A stretch of DNA of 64,000 nucleotides from CAYNVQ01 sp964400735. GTDB lineage: Bacteria; Acidobacteriota; Aminicenantia; Aminicenantales; Aminicenantaceae. Under the pieces are notes generated by a model. It worked only from the letters and a program-made list of their open reading frames with translations, was not told the origin of the DNA and did not search any database. Location of the stretch: assembly GCA_964400735.1 (NCBI GenBank), contig CAYNVQ010000001.1:186001-250000 (forward strand), given 5' to 3'. Within the stretch, counting starts at the first letter, position 1; each line of letters opens with the position of its first letter. A program made the translations under genes and the position numbers. This document shows, in pieces, positions 42,845 through 50,943 of the stretch.

Positions 42845-43897
42845 ATGAAAAAAGTCAATTTGATCTTGATGATAGCATTCGCTATCGCATTGATACCGGC
42901 ATCAAGTCTTGCCCAGTTCAAGCCCGAGAGTGGTCTAATCAAAGGGTATGTGGCATCAGAATATTACTATGTCTTCAATCACAACACAGGTGACATCGAT
43001 GATGGAGGGATCCAAGGCTCTAACGGCTTCTTGTTCCGCCGGATTTATTTCACCTATGAGAACAAGCTCACCGACAACGTGAAAATGCGCCTGAGGCTAG
43101 AGATGAACTCGCCCGGGGATTATGTCACGAGCTCTTCGCTCAATCCCTATGTGAAAGACGCCTACCTCAGCTTCAGCCTCGGCGGCGGTGCCAGCTTGGT
43201 CGCCGGCATCCAAGGCCCCCCTAGCTTCGAATTGGAGGAAAGCGTCTGGGGATGGCGTCCTCTGGAAAAAACCCCCCTCGACCTGTACAAATGGACCTCA
43301 TCCAGAGATTTCGGGGTCGCCTTAAAGGGTGGCAAAACCTTAGCCTACCACTTCATGTTCGGACAAGGTTCTTCCAACAAGTCCGAGACCAATAAGGGCA
43401 AGAAGTTCTTCGGCTCGCTGGCATATAAGGCCAATGGATTTGTTATCGAAGGCATGGCTCAGTACGAGAGGGCAAAAACCGGAGATAATGACTTCATTCT
43501 CAAAGGATTCGGAGGCTATACCGGTGACTGGGGCAGGGTCGGTCTCATGTACGCGAACAGGAGCTATAAAGCAGAAGGAGCGGACGACTCTCTTGTCTAC
43601 AATATCGCTTCTGTGTTTGCTGTGATCAAAGCGGGCGAAAAAGTCGAGCTCATCGGCCGCTACGACATGAACTTCGGCGATGGCTACAAAGAAAGCTTCA
43701 AAGGTTCAGGAGTTGCTTACGTGCCCTTTGCCAATAATCATGAATTTAGCTTCGTCATTGCCGCTCTCAGCTATCAAGTCGTCAAAAACGTCTGGATCAT
43801 TCCCAACGTCAAGTTCGCCATGTACAAAGATCCTGACGAGGGTGATAAAGCCGACAATGATTTCTACGGCTTTCTCACTCTGTACTTTAAATTCTAA
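42845..43897 (+). CDS. phosphate-regulated outer-membrane porin
   Basis: A 350-residue outer-membrane beta-barrel protein. The signal peptide MKKVNLILMIAFAIALIPAS ends near SLAQ. The mature part is rich in alternating aromatic residues (YYYVFNHNTG, FLFRRIYFTYENKL) and ends in an aromatic residue (LYFKF), which is the usual barrel C-terminus. It resembles OprP/OprO-type porins that let phosphate in under starvation. Position between the PHO boxes and pstS supports this; specificity is inferred. AGGAGG precedes the ATG closely. pstS starts 20 bases after its stop. Confidence 0.82.
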   Translation: MKKVNLILMIAFAIALIPASSLAQFKPESGLIKGYVASEYYYVFNHNTGDIDDGGIQGSNGFLFRRIYFTYENKLTDNVKMRLRLEMNSPGDYVTSSSLNPYVKDAYLSFSLGGGASLVAGIQGPPSFELEESVWGWRPLEKTPLDLYKWTSSRDFGVALKGGKTLAYHFMFGQGSSNKSETNKGKKFFGSLAYKANGFVIEGMAQYERAKTGDNDFILKGFGGYTGDWGRVGLMYANRSYKAEGADDSLVYNIASVFAVIKAGEKVELIGRYDMNFGDGYKESFKGSGVAYVPFANNHEFSFVIAALSYQVVKNVWIIPNVKFAMYKDPDEGDKADNDFYGFLTLYFKF

Positions 43898-43916
43898 ATC
43901 CATAGGAGGGATGAAA

Positions 43917-44741
43917 ATGAAAAACAAATGGATGTTGATGGTGTTGACCGCAGTCGTGGGTGCGGGCCTGATTTCCGGCCTGTATGCACTGTCTGCCAAG
44001 ACACTCACCATCAAAGGTTCGACCACGGTCCTGCCCATCGCTCAATCCTGTGCCGAAGCTTTCATGAACAAGCACAGCGATGTGAACATTTCGGTGCAGG
44101 GCGGTGGTTCAGGTGTGGGTATCGCTTCGATCATCGACGATACGGCTGACATCGGCGATGCATCCCGGCCCATCAAGGACCAGGAAAAAGCCACCGCTAA
44201 AGAGAACGGTGTCGATGCTTACGAAAACGTTATCGCTGCCGACGGAATTGCCGTTATCGTGCACCCGACCAATTCGATCAACGGGCTGACCAAAGAGCAG
44301 ATCAAGGAAATCTATACCGGAAAAATCTCCAACTGGAAAGATGTCGGCGGCAAGAATGCCCAAATCGTCATCGTCTCCCGGGACAGCTCCAGCGGAACGT
44401 TCGAAGCCTTCAACGAAATGGCCTTGGAAAAGGAAAAAGTGAGGCCCGATGCTTTGCTCAATGCTTCCAATCAGGCGGTGGCCACCACAATCTCCAAAAC
44501 TCCTGGCGCTATCGGCTACGTCGGACTGGGCTACCTGAGTTCTTCGGTGAAGGCAGTAACGGTTAACGGCGTGGAAGCGACCAAGGCGAATGTGGTCAAC
44601 GGCAGCTATCCTCTGGCCAGAAACCTTTACATGTACACCAACGGGAAACCCCAGGGCGTGGTGAAGGACTTCATCGATTTCGTCCTGAGCACAGAAGGAC
44701 AAAAGCTAGTTGACAAAGAGGGATTCGTAGCTATTAAATAG
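43917..44741 (+). CDS. pstS: phosphate ABC transporter substrate-binding protein PstS
   Basis: A 274-residue exported phosphate-binding protein. The signal MKNKWMLMVLTAVVGAGLIS precedes LTIKGSTTVLPIAQSCAEAF and VQGGGSGVGIASIIDDTADIGDASRPI, the phosphate-binding blocks, and VSRDSSSGTFEAFNE in the second lobe. The ATG at 43917 is used: GGAGGG lies six bases before it, while the ATG at 43911 would abut the site. It delivers phosphate to the PstC/PstA channel encoded next. Confidence 0.95.
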   Translation: MKNKWMLMVLTAVVGAGLISGLYALSAKTLTIKGSTTVLPIAQSCAEAFMNKHSDVNISVQGGGSGVGIASIIDDTADIGDASRPIKDQEKATAKENGVDAYENVIAADGIAVIVHPTNSINGLTKEQIKEIYTGKISNWKDVGGKNAQIVIVSRDSSSGTFEAFNEMALEKEKVRPDALLNASNQAVATTISKTPGAIGYVGLGYLSSSVKAVTVNGVEATKANVVNGSYPLARNLYMYTNGKPQGVVKDFIDFVLSTEGQKLVDKEGFVAIK

Positions 44742-44758
44742 AGTAGAGTAATACACAC

Positions 44759-45661
44759 GTGGCACTAGATGCGAAGGCCAGACGCATAAAAGAGAGGATC
44801 TACAAGGGCCTCTTTGCCGCTCTGGCCTTCGCATCGCTTCTTTTTCTGGTCGGTATCACCATCACTCTTTTTCTCGAGGGGGGGCCTGTCTTCAAGGAAG
44901 TTCCTTTCCTTAAATTTATCTTTGGAAAATATTGGTATCCAACGTATCAGGAGCCCGAGTTCGGTATCCTCCCTTTGATCCTCGGTTCCTTCTGGGTCAC
45001 CGTGGGTGCTGTTTGTGTCTGTGTGCCTCTGGGAGTAGGAAGCGCTCTTTTCATCAACGAGCTGGCAGGAAGGAGGCTCAAGGCCTTTCTCAAGCCCATA
45101 ATCGAACTGCTGGCCGGCATCCCTTCCATCGTTTACGGATTTTTCGGTATGGTGATCGTCGCCCCCTTTGTCCAGAGGCTTTTCAATATCCCTGTGGGGC
45201 TCACCGCGTTTACGGGGGCCTTGATTCTGGGAATCATGGCCACTCCTACAGTCTGCAGCATAGCCGAGGACGCCCTGAGTTTTGTTCCCCGAAGTTTCAG
45301 AGAAGCCTCCTTTGCCGTCGGTGCCAACAGGTGGCAGACTCTGACCAAAGTGATCATGCCTGCTTCTGCATCCGGCATATCCACAGGAATCATCCTGGGA
45401 ATGAGCCGGGCAGTGGGGGAAACCATGACCGTGCTCATGGTTTGCGGGGGAGCCGCGGTCATCCCTAAGAGTTTTTTTCAGCCCGTGAGGCCCATGACCG
45501 CAACCATTGCCGCCGAAATGGGGGAGACGGTCATCGGCAGCACCCATTACCATTCCCTGTTCGCCATAGGACTTGTGCTTTTCTTCATCACCCTGGTTTT
45601 TAATATCATCGCCGAACTTATCAGCCGCCGGTACAGGATAAAATTAGGGCTGGGGAGATGA
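44759..45661 (+). CDS. pstC: phosphate ABC transporter permease PstC
   Basis: A 300-residue membrane protein with six hydrophobic segments. Typical PstC blocks are GSFWVTVGAVCVCVPLGVGSALFINELA, ELLAGIPSIVYGFFGMVIV, SFREASFAVGANRWQTLTKVIMPAS (EAA loop), and GMSRAVGETMTVLMVCGGA. It begins with GTG at 44759 and its ribosome site is weak. The stop overlaps the pstA start (ATGA). With PstA it forms the channel for phosphate. Confidence 0.95.
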   Translation: MALDAKARRIKERIYKGLFAALAFASLLFLVGITITLFLEGGPVFKEVPFLKFIFGKYWYPTYQEPEFGILPLILGSFWVTVGAVCVCVPLGVGSALFINELAGRRLKAFLKPIIELLAGIPSIVYGFFGMVIVAPFVQRLFNIPVGLTAFTGALILGIMATPTVCSIAEDALSFVPRSFREASFAVGANRWQTLTKVIMPASASGISTGIILGMSRAVGETMTVLMVCGGAAVIPKSFFQPVRPMTATIAAEMGETVIGSTHYHSLFAIGLVLFFITLVFNIIAELISRRYRIKLGLGR

Positions 45662-46506
45662 ATAGGGCAAAACTTACCCAAAACATAGGCTTTGGCAGCC
45701 TATTCCTTTGTATCGGTATCTCCATCTTTTTCCTGGGTACGATTATCTACTTCATATTCATCCGCGGATTCCGGGTTCTATCCTGGGAATTTTTAACGGC
45801 TGTCCCCAAAGAAGCCATGACAGCCGGCGGCGTTGGCCCAGCCATAGTGGGGACTTTGTACCTTGTAGTGGGAGCCATTCTGTTTGCCCTCCCCCTGGGA
45901 GTCGCATGCGCTATCTATTTGACCGAATATTCTCCCAAGAGCTTCGTGGTGAATATCATTCGAATGAGCATCAACAATCTGGCCGGAGTTCCTTCTGTCG
46001 TATTCGGATTGTTCGGTTTAGGTATATTCGTCAAGTTTTTCGGCTTCGGAGTTTCGGCTCTTTCCGGCTGCCTGACTCTGGGGATACTTGTTCTGCCTCA
46101 GATCATCTCTGCTGCCCAGGAAGCTTTGTTGGCTGTCCCGCAATCCTATAGGGAAGCATCTCTCGCTGTGGGAGCCACTCACTGGCAGACCATTAAAAGT
46201 GTCGTTCTGCCGGCAGCTTCTCCGGGAATATTGACCGGAGTGATTCTCAGTATAGGGCGTGTGGCAGGAGAGACCGCGCCCATCCTGTTTACGGCCGCCA
46301 CGTTCTACACCCGTGGATTTCCAAAATCGATTATGTCAGAGGTCATGGCATTGCCCTATCATATATATGCCCTGATGACCGAAGGAACCCACCCTCAAGA
46401 GCAAACCCAGATTGCCTACGGTTGTGCTCTTATTCTTCTGGTTATAGTATTGGGCATATCAGCCGCAGCCATCGTCATCCGTCAGAGGCAGAGAGGCTTA
46501 GAATGA
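45658..46506 (+). CDS. pstA: phosphate ABC transporter permease PstA
   Basis: A 282-residue membrane protein with six hydrophobic segments. PstA-type blocks are VGPAIVGTLYLVVGAILFALPLGVACAIYLTEY, NNLAGVPSVVFGLFGLGIFV, SYREASLAVGATHWQTIKSVVLPAASPGILTGVILSIGRVAGETAPI. It pairs with PstC. The start overlaps the pstC stop, and its stop overlaps the pstB start (ATGA), so all are coupled. Confidence 0.95.
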   Translation: MNRAKLTQNIGFGSLFLCIGISIFFLGTIIYFIFIRGFRVLSWEFLTAVPKEAMTAGGVGPAIVGTLYLVVGAILFALPLGVACAIYLTEYSPKSFVVNIIRMSINNLAGVPSVVFGLFGLGIFVKFFGFGVSALSGCLTLGILVLPQIISAAQEALLAVPQSYREASLAVGATHWQTIKSVVLPAASPGILTGVILSIGRVAGETAPILFTAATFYTRGFPKSIMSEVMALPYHIYALMTEGTHPQEQTQIAYGCALILLVIVLGISAAAIVIRQRQRGLE

Positions 46507-47264
46507 GCAACACAGTTAAATTAAAAGCTGAACACATCAATTTTTGGTACGGAAAACAGCAAGCCTTGAAGGATATCAATATCGAAATATATGAAAAACA
46601 CGTAACGGCTTTTATCGGGCCTTCCGGATGCGGAAAATCCACATTTATCCGTTTGTTCAACCGTATGAACGAACTCATCCCCAAAACCCGTCACGAAGGA
46701 AAAATTCTAATGGATGGGCAAAACATTTTTGCCTCCCAGGTCGATGTGGTCGAAATCAGAAGACGGGTGGGCATGGTGTTCCAAAAGCCCAATCCCTTCC
46801 CTAAAAGCATCTTCGAAAACCTAGCCTATGGGTTGAAGATAAACGGATGGCGAGATAAACATAAAATCGAGGAGCGGGTGGTCGAGTCGTTCAAAAAATC
46901 GGCCCTCTGGGATGAAATCAAGGACAGAATGCATGAGAGCGCGCTGGGCCTTTCCGGAGGACAGCAGCAAAGGCTTTGCATCGCCAGGTGTTTGGCCGTC
47001 GAGCCGGATGTCATACTTTTCGACGAGCCCTGCGCCAGCCTCGATCCCATTTCCACCAAAAAAATCGAAGAGCTGATCGAAGAATTGAAGGAAAATTACA
47101 CCATAGTCATCGTGACCCACAACATGCAGCAAGCGGCGAGGATATCCCAGTATACGGCCATGATGTATCTAGGGGAATTGATGGAGTTCGCCCCTACCGA
47201 TCAGCTCTTTACTGTCCCCAAAAACAAGGTGACCGAAGATTATCTGACCGGAAAATTCGGATAA
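46503..47264 (+). CDS. pstB: phosphate ABC transporter ATPase PstB
   Basis: A 253-residue ATPase. Walker A GPSGCGKSTFIRLFNRMNEL, Q-loop MVFQKPNPFPKSIFENLAYG, signature LSGGQQQRLCIARCL, Walker B VILFDEPCASLDP, and the switch histidine in IVIVTHNMQQAARI. PNPFPKS is a PstB hallmark. It powers PstSCA uptake. The ATG at 46503 overlaps pstA, and an ATG further upstream is rejected because it lies inside pstA. Confidence 0.97.
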   Translation: MSNTVKLKAEHINFWYGKQQALKDINIEIYEKHVTAFIGPSGCGKSTFIRLFNRMNELIPKTRHEGKILMDGQNIFASQVDVVEIRRRVGMVFQKPNPFPKSIFENLAYGLKINGWRDKHKIEERVVESFKKSALWDEIKDRMHESALGLSGGQQQRLCIARCLAVEPDVILFDEPCASLDPISTKKIEELIEELKENYTIVIVTHNMQQAARISQYTAMMYLGELMEFAPTDQLFTVPKNKVTEDYLTGKFG

Positions 47265-47304
47265 GAATAGATTAAGAATATATCCAGATGTAAAAGAAAA
47301 ATAA

Positions 47305-47742
47305 ATGAAAAAGAAAACAATCCTTTTCATATGTACCCACAATTCCGCACGCTCGCAGATGGCCGAAGGATTCGTCAAAAGCCTTTTCGGAGAATACTAT
47401 GAGGCTTACAGCGGTGGGACAGAGCCTACCGCGATAAATCCTTATGCGATCCAAGTCATGCAGGAAATCGGGATCGATATATCGCATCATCACGCCAAAA
47501 GCGTGAATGATTTCTTGGATAAGAAAATGGAATATGTGGTGACGGTTTGCGATCAAGCCCAAAGTTCGTGCCCTTTTTTTCCTGGGGCCAAAACCTATAT
47601 CCACAAGGGATTTCCTGACCCATCCGAGTTTACAGGGAGCGAAGAAGAGATCCTCGAACAGATAAGAAGGATCAGAGACGAGATAAAAACCTGGATCGTC
47701 GAGACTTTCGGTCCCGGTGACAAAAAGGATTTGGTAGAGTAA
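47305..47742 (+). CDS. arsC: thioredoxin-type arsenate reductase / LMW phosphatase family
   Basis: A 145-residue low-molecular-weight phosphatase-fold protein. The catalytic CTHNSARSQMAEGF (CX5R, Cys 10) is at the N-terminus, and VVTVCDQAQSSCPFFPG supplies Cys 82 and Cys 89, the resolving pair of thioredoxin-coupled ArsC. The GFPDPSEFTGSEEE acid loop is also typical. It reduces arsenate to arsenite. Its position between pstB and phoU would place it under phosphate control, where arsenate is imported by the same transporter. No arsR, arsB or acr3 is in the window. Confidence 0.87.
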   Translation: MKKKTILFICTHNSARSQMAEGFVKSLFGEYYEAYSGGTEPTAINPYAIQVMQEIGIDISHHHAKSVNDFLDKKMEYVVTVCDQAQSSCPFFPGAKTYIHKGFPDPSEFTGSEEEILEQIRRIRDEIKTWIVETFGPGDKKDLVE

Positions 47743-47790
47743 AATATTGAACGATATCAAGGGCCAGGATATGGAAAAGAGGAGGAGAAG

Positions 47791-48456
47791 GTGTTAGCCG
47801 ACGAAATCACCGCATTAAAAAAGAGTCTTCTGGACTATGCCACCCATGTTGAGACCATGATCAACAAAAGCATCCGTGGCCTGCTGGATCGAAACAGGGA
47901 TATCCTGAATGAGGTCGCGGAAAAGGACGAGCCAAAGGCGAACGATTTGGAAATAGAATTGGAAGAACGGTGCACCGTGCTTATCGCCAAATTCCAGCCT
48001 GCCGCCAAAGATCTGAGGACAATCATGATGGCCGCCCAGATGAACAACGACCTGGAAAGAATGGGAGATTTGGCGGTAAATATCGTAGAGAGCGCCTTTT
48101 ATCTGATCGACAGGGAACCTTTGAAACCCTTTATAGATATCCCCAACATGGCACGAATCGTCAGTCAGATGGTCAAGGACAGCATCGATGCCTTCAACAA
48201 TGAAGATGCGAAACTGGCACAGAGCGTCTGCGAAAGGGATCAGTTGATCGATGACCTGAAAGACCAAATCTTGAGGGAGCTGGTCACTTACATGATGGCC
48301 AATCCAGCCAACATCGAACGGGCTTTCCAGATTATCCGTATCGCCAACGGCCTCGAGCGGATTGCCGACCATTCCACAAATCTCTGCGAGGATCTTATCT
48401 ATATCGTCGAGGGCCGGGTCATCAAACACCATAAGGAAGAAGATTCTTCGGCCTAA
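47791..48456 (+). CDS. phoU: phosphate signalling protein PhoU
   Basis: A 221-residue all-helical protein with two PhoU repeats: ETMINKSIRGLLDRNRDI, MAAQMNNDLERMGDLAVNIVE and the second IRIANGLERIADHSTNLCEDLIYIVEG. These ERxGD/ERIAD metal-binding motifs are the family hallmark. It links Pst to PhoR and represses the regulon at high phosphate. The start is GTG at 47791 with a strong GAGGAGGAG site. It ends the operon; a second, decayed phoU tail lies at 29576-29674. Confidence 0.93.
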   Translation: MLADEITALKKSLLDYATHVETMINKSIRGLLDRNRDILNEVAEKDEPKANDLEIELEERCTVLIAKFQPAAKDLRTIMMAAQMNNDLERMGDLAVNIVESAFYLIDREPLKPFIDIPNMARIVSQMVKDSIDAFNNEDAKLAQSVCERDQLIDDLKDQILRELVTYMMANPANIERAFQIIRIANGLERIADHSTNLCEDLIYIVEGRVIKHHKEEDSSA

Positions 48457-48516
48457 TCGATTCATTCGGTGTCGAATCATCTTTTTTGAAGATGCTTCCC
48501 CCCGTCGATAAATATT

Positions 48517-48545
48517 TTAGAACGGAGAAGCTGTTGTGCTATAAT
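48517..48545 (+). promoter_or_regulatory. predicted promoter of the dsrC module
   Basis: TTAGAA (48517-48522), 17 bases, perfect TATAAT (48540-48545), about 40 bases before dsrC. This would separate dsrC from the phosphate operon. Confidence 0.6.
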
Positions 48546-48586
48546 AGCGCGTTCTATCAACGGACAATACCGATAAGGAGAGTTAG

Positions 48587-48907
48587 ATGGCTGTACTGGA
48601 GGTCAACCAAAAAAAGATCGAGCTCAACCAGGAAGGATTCATGGTCCATCCCGAAGAATGGGATAATGAGGTGGCAAAGGCGTTGGCCCAGGCAGAAGAA
48701 GGGATAGGCAGCCTGACGGATGATCACTGGGCCGTAATCAAATACATCCGCGGATATTATCTAGAAAAAAACCTCGCTCCGATGGTGCGCAAAGTATGCA
48801 AAAATACGGGATTCGCTTTGAAATACATCTTCGAGCTTTTCCCTTCAGGCCCAGCCAAGGGAGCCTGTAAAGTGGCCGGACTGCCCAAACCCGACGGTTG
48901 CGTCTGA
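48587..48907 (+). CDS. dsrC: DsrC/TusE-family sulfur carrier, true DsrC type
   Basis: A 106-residue protein with the DsrC fold. It opens with a beta-hairpin (VNQKKIELNQEGFMVHPEEW), followed by helices, and has a flexible C-terminal arm GACKVAGLPKPDGCV. The two cysteines are ten residues apart and the last is penultimate, the CX10CX pattern of true DsrC rather than TusE or regulatory homologues. DsrC carries sulfur as a trisulfide that is reduced by DsrMK-type membrane complexes. It is directly followed by such a pair. No dsrAB is in the window. GGAGAG precedes the ATG. Confidence 0.9.
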   Translation: MAVLEVNQKKIELNQEGFMVHPEEWDNEVAKALAQAEEGIGSLTDDHWAVIKYIRGYYLEKNLAPMVRKVCKNTGFALKYIFELFPSGPAKGACKVAGLPKPDGCV

Positions 48908-48923
48908 GCGGAAAAATATTTTT

Positions 48924-49559
48924 ATGTTAGATATCCTCGAATTCGGTGTCATTCTGGCTATTTTAATTTCTTTTGTATCCTTGTGTTATTTGATCATAAA
49001 GACTTATCGTTATAGGAAGAATATTCTCCACTCAAAACCTCAAGGAAAGTGCTTAAGGGGTGTCATCTATGCCTTGGGCTTGGGAATGGCACCCTGGGAG
49101 AAAGAAAGCGCGGCCAGACATCTACCGACCTACTTGTTAGGCATGACCTATCACATTGGTATATTCGCGGCCATTTTTTATTTGATCTGCCTCCTGATCT
49201 CAATCCCATTGAAGCCAAGCATTATATTGGTTTTACGGATTTTTATGTTTGCGGGGATTCTTTCTGGAGTAGGACTCTTTATCAAGAGGTCTGTAAAAAA
49301 CCAGCTCAGAAAGATCAGTTGTCCCGATGATTATGTTGCTAACATCCTTGTCGATCTTTTTATAGTTCTTTCATTGGCGGATAGCTTCGAGCCCTCCTTC
49401 AAGCCCTATTTATTTGTCTCAGCCATATTGATATTTCTGTATATCCCCTTAGGCAAAATCCGTCATTGTTTTTTCTTCTTTTACAGCCGTATCTTGTTCG
49501 GAATTTTTTATGGAAGAAGAGGCGTTTTGCCTCCCAAGGAAAAACATTCGAGGATTTAA
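48924..49559 (+). CDS. DsrM/TmcC/NarI-like membrane cytochrome b
   Basis: A 211-residue membrane protein with about five hydrophobic segments. Block KESAARHLPTYLLGMTYHIGIFAAIFYLICL carries two histidines in the position of heme ligands of NarI/DsrM/TmcC-type quinone-reactive subunits. The C-terminus is short and basic. It would take electrons from menaquinol and pass them to the iron-sulfur partner encoded next, which starts one base after its stop. Membership in the TmcC rather than DsrM branch cannot be settled by eye. Confidence 0.75.
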   Translation: MLDILEFGVILAILISFVSLCYLIIKTYRYRKNILHSKPQGKCLRGVIYALGLGMAPWEKESAARHLPTYLLGMTYHIGIFAAIFYLICLLISIPLKPSIILVLRIFMFAGILSGVGLFIKRSVKNQLRKISCPDDYVANILVDLFIVLSLADSFEPSFKPYLFVSAILIFLYIPLGKIRHCFFFFYSRILFGIFYGRRGVLPPKEKHSRI

Positions 49560-49560
49560 C

Positions 49561-50901
49561 ATGGATCTCGAGAATCCGGATAAAGACGCATTCGATAAAA
49601 AACTGGATAGAATTAGTCCGGATGACTGCCAGAGAATCCTGCGGATATTCAAGGAAAGGCTGAATTCCGACTATGCGGCCTTTTTGAATTCCTGTGTCCG
49701 CTGTGGTCTCTGCGCTGATTCTTGTCACTATTATTTAGCCAACCCGGACATCAAATCCATGCCCGCCTACAAACTGAATCTCATTACCAAGGTGTTCAAA
49801 AAGCATATGACACGCACAGGGAAAAGGCTAGCGGGATGGGTAGGGGCCGAGACGCTAAGCCAAAGGCTGGTCAAAGAATGGGTAGATTCACTCTTTGGGC
49901 GCTGCAGCCTCTGTGGACGATGTACGCTCAACTGCACCATGGGCATCAATATCCCCTACATCATCCGCGTCGCCCGGGGAGCTTTGGCAGAGGTCGGTTT
50001 GGTTCCACCAGGGCTTCAATCGACAGTGGAAACAGCTCTGAAGTCTGGAAATAACATGGGCATTTCTAAAGAAGATTGGCTGGAGACCATAGAGTGGCTG
50101 GAAGAGGAACTGCAGCAAGGAGTGACTGATCCTGAAGCCAGGCTTCCCGTCGATGTCCGAGGATGCAAAATTCTGTATACAATCAATCCTAGAGAAGCCA
50201 TGTTTTTCCCCCTTTCCATTTCGGCCGTAGGAAAAATATTTTATGCGGCTCATGAGAGTTGGACATTCTCCAGCGATAACTTCGATGTCACCAACTACGG
50301 ACTCTACAGTGGGGACGACGAGGCGGCCGGAACTATGTCCCTTCGTCTTGTGGATGCGCTGAAAAAGTTGGAGTGCCAAACACTCGTTCTGGCTGAGTGC
50401 GGACACGGATTCAACTCCAACCGATGGGAAGCACCGGAATGGCTGAGTCTGAGATACGGTTTTGAAGTGAAAAGCATCATCCAAATCATGGCCGATTATA
50501 TTCGTGGCGGACAGATCAGTCTCGATCCCTCCCTTAATAAAAAAACAGTCACTTTACATGATCCCTGTAATCTGGTTCGACTCGGGGGAATCGTCGAGGA
50601 GCAAAGATTTGTCCTCAGGCATGCTGTGACAAATTTTGTCGAGATGGTTCCGAACAGAGAAAAGAATTTTTGCTGCGGCGGGGGAGGGGGACAGCTGGCC
50701 ATGACCCGGTTTGCAGATAGGCGAATTGCGGCTGGACAAATCAAATCCGAACAGATTCGCCGAACAAAAGCCGAAGTCGTCGTCACTCCTTGTCACAACT
50801 GCATCGACCAGCTTATGGAATTGAATAAACATTACAAGCTGGGTATAGAAATAAAAACTCTCAGCGAAATCGTCGCGGATGCGATCATATTAAATAAATA
50901 A
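49561..50901 (+). CDS. DsrK/TmcB-like iron-sulfur heterodisulfide-reductase protein
   Basis: A 446-residue cytoplasmic protein. Two [4Fe-4S] ferredoxin motifs lie near residues 45-60 (CVRCGLCADSCHYY) and 118-130 (CSLCGRCTLNC). Two CCG-like domains follow: HDPCNLVRLGG, NFCCGGGGGQLAM and TPCHNCIDQL. This is the layout of HdrD, DsrK and TmcB, which reduce disulfides or DsrC trisulfide at a special [4Fe-4S] site. The ATG at 49561 is used, one base after the cytochrome stop. An ATG at 49510 would overlap the cytochrome gene and add an unlikely N-terminus. Confidence 0.88.
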   Translation: MDLENPDKDAFDKKLDRISPDDCQRILRIFKERLNSDYAAFLNSCVRCGLCADSCHYYLANPDIKSMPAYKLNLITKVFKKHMTRTGKRLAGWVGAETLSQRLVKEWVDSLFGRCSLCGRCTLNCTMGINIPYIIRVARGALAEVGLVPPGLQSTVETALKSGNNMGISKEDWLETIEWLEEELQQGVTDPEARLPVDVRGCKILYTINPREAMFFPLSISAVGKIFYAAHESWTFSSDNFDVTNYGLYSGDDEAAGTMSLRLVDALKKLECQTLVLAECGHGFNSNRWEAPEWLSLRYGFEVKSIIQIMADYIRGGQISLDPSLNKKTVTLHDPCNLVRLGGIVEEQRFVLRHAVTNFVEMVPNREKNFCCGGGGGQLAMTRFADRRIAAGQIKSEQIRRTKAEVVVTPCHNCIDQLMELNKHYKLGIEIKTLSEIVADAIILNK

Positions 50902-50943
50902 AGAGACCAAACTTTCACTCCAAATAAAGACGGCTGACAGCGG

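Noticed and set aside
42733..42993. 86-codon frame that uses the perfect ribosome site region
   Set aside because: It overlaps the porin start in another frame and has no family-like sequence. Only the ribosome site itself is kept as an observation.
48470..48505. CATCTT/AAGATG hairpin after phoU as a terminator
   Set aside because: The stem is short with a T-only loop and is followed by C residues instead of T residues, so it is not listed as a terminator.
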